Assembly: GCA_009843625.1 (NCBI GenBank)
Contig: VYDD01000019.1
Location: 1 to 22,944 of the forward strand
Origin: Gammaproteobacteria bacterium
GTDB lineage: Bacteria; Gemmatimonadota; Gemmatimonadetes; Longimicrobiales; Gaopeijiaceae
Direction: 5' to 3'
Length of the DNA: 22,944 nt
Both the position numbers and the translations under genes were made by a program. Each line of letters opens with the position of its first letter. The stretch's first letter is position 1. Below, in pieces: positions 22,923 through 22,944 of the stretch. Below the pieces are notes generated by a model. It had not been told where the DNA came from. It searched no databases and was given only the letters and a program-made list of their open reading frames with translations.

Positions 22923-22928
22923 TTGACA
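22923..22928 (+). promoter_or_regulatory. Consensus -35 box at the window edge
   Basis: TTGACA is a perfect -35 hexamer downstream of the last gene. The -10 would lie past the window end, so this is only a hint of a new transcription unit to the right. Confidence 0.2.
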
Positions 22929-22944
22929 CCACCACTTCCCATCC

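Overview
The window is about 23 kb of very GC-rich bacterial chromosome. Nearly every gene is flanked by long antisense shadow frames, as expected at this composition. A Gemmatimonadota-like organism, or another high-GC environmental lineage, fits best. The hints are a lipoprotein carrying Ig-like domains and a leishmanolysin-type protease, a very long secreted PIG-L protein, and a Paa-type monooxygenase with a separate zinc-ribbon protein. This assignment is inference; no rRNA or tRNA is present to confirm it.

Layout, left to right. The 3' end of a sugar/nucleoside ABC permease (3-569) converges on a vapBC toxin-antitoxin pair (600-1234, minus). An exported L-asparaginase gene (1441-2583) is interrupted by an in-frame amber codon and closed by a clear intrinsic terminator. 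A 919-residue exported PIG-L deacetylase (2695-5454) is followed by a small secreted beta-domain protein (5481-5984). A lower-GC patch then holds a degraded VOC/glyoxalase-like fragment and a two-gene minus-strand operon (7558-6277). That operon encodes a winged-helix-like protein and a HEPN protein with an RxxxxH motif, behind a promoter whose -35 box lies inside a palindrome. Two tandem DoxX membrane proteins follow (8010-8766).

Next comes a probable one-carbon block. A dimethylglycine/sarcosine-dehydrogenase-type flavoprotein (8913-11444) converges on a DmdA/GcvT-like tetrahydrofolate methyltransferase (11500-12804, minus). An orphan PIN toxin, the Ig/leishmanolysin lipoprotein (13373-15508) and a DCC-family thiol oxidoreductase (15529-15846, minus) follow. 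A frameshifted AAA/DUF4143 ATPase (16078-17419) is preceded by four copies of a roughly 14-bp repeat at about 23-bp spacing. A probable minus-strand operon then encodes a Tat-exported glycosylasparaginase and a TauD-type dioxygenase (19809-17429).

The right end (19926-22884) is a compact plus-strand operon: DUF59 protein, PaaA, PaaD (DUF59), PaaB, PaaC-like, PaaD-type zinc ribbon. It looks like a phenylacetyl-CoA-epoxidase-type diiron monooxygenase with its cluster-assembly proteins. Three features stand out. The PaaC-like subunit keeps a complete set of potential diiron ligands. PaaD is split into two genes. No PaaE reductase is seen before the window ends.

The best candidates for something undescribed are the HEPN operon with its operator-promoter, the iterated repeats ahead of the DUF4143 ATPase, and the atypical Paa-like operon.
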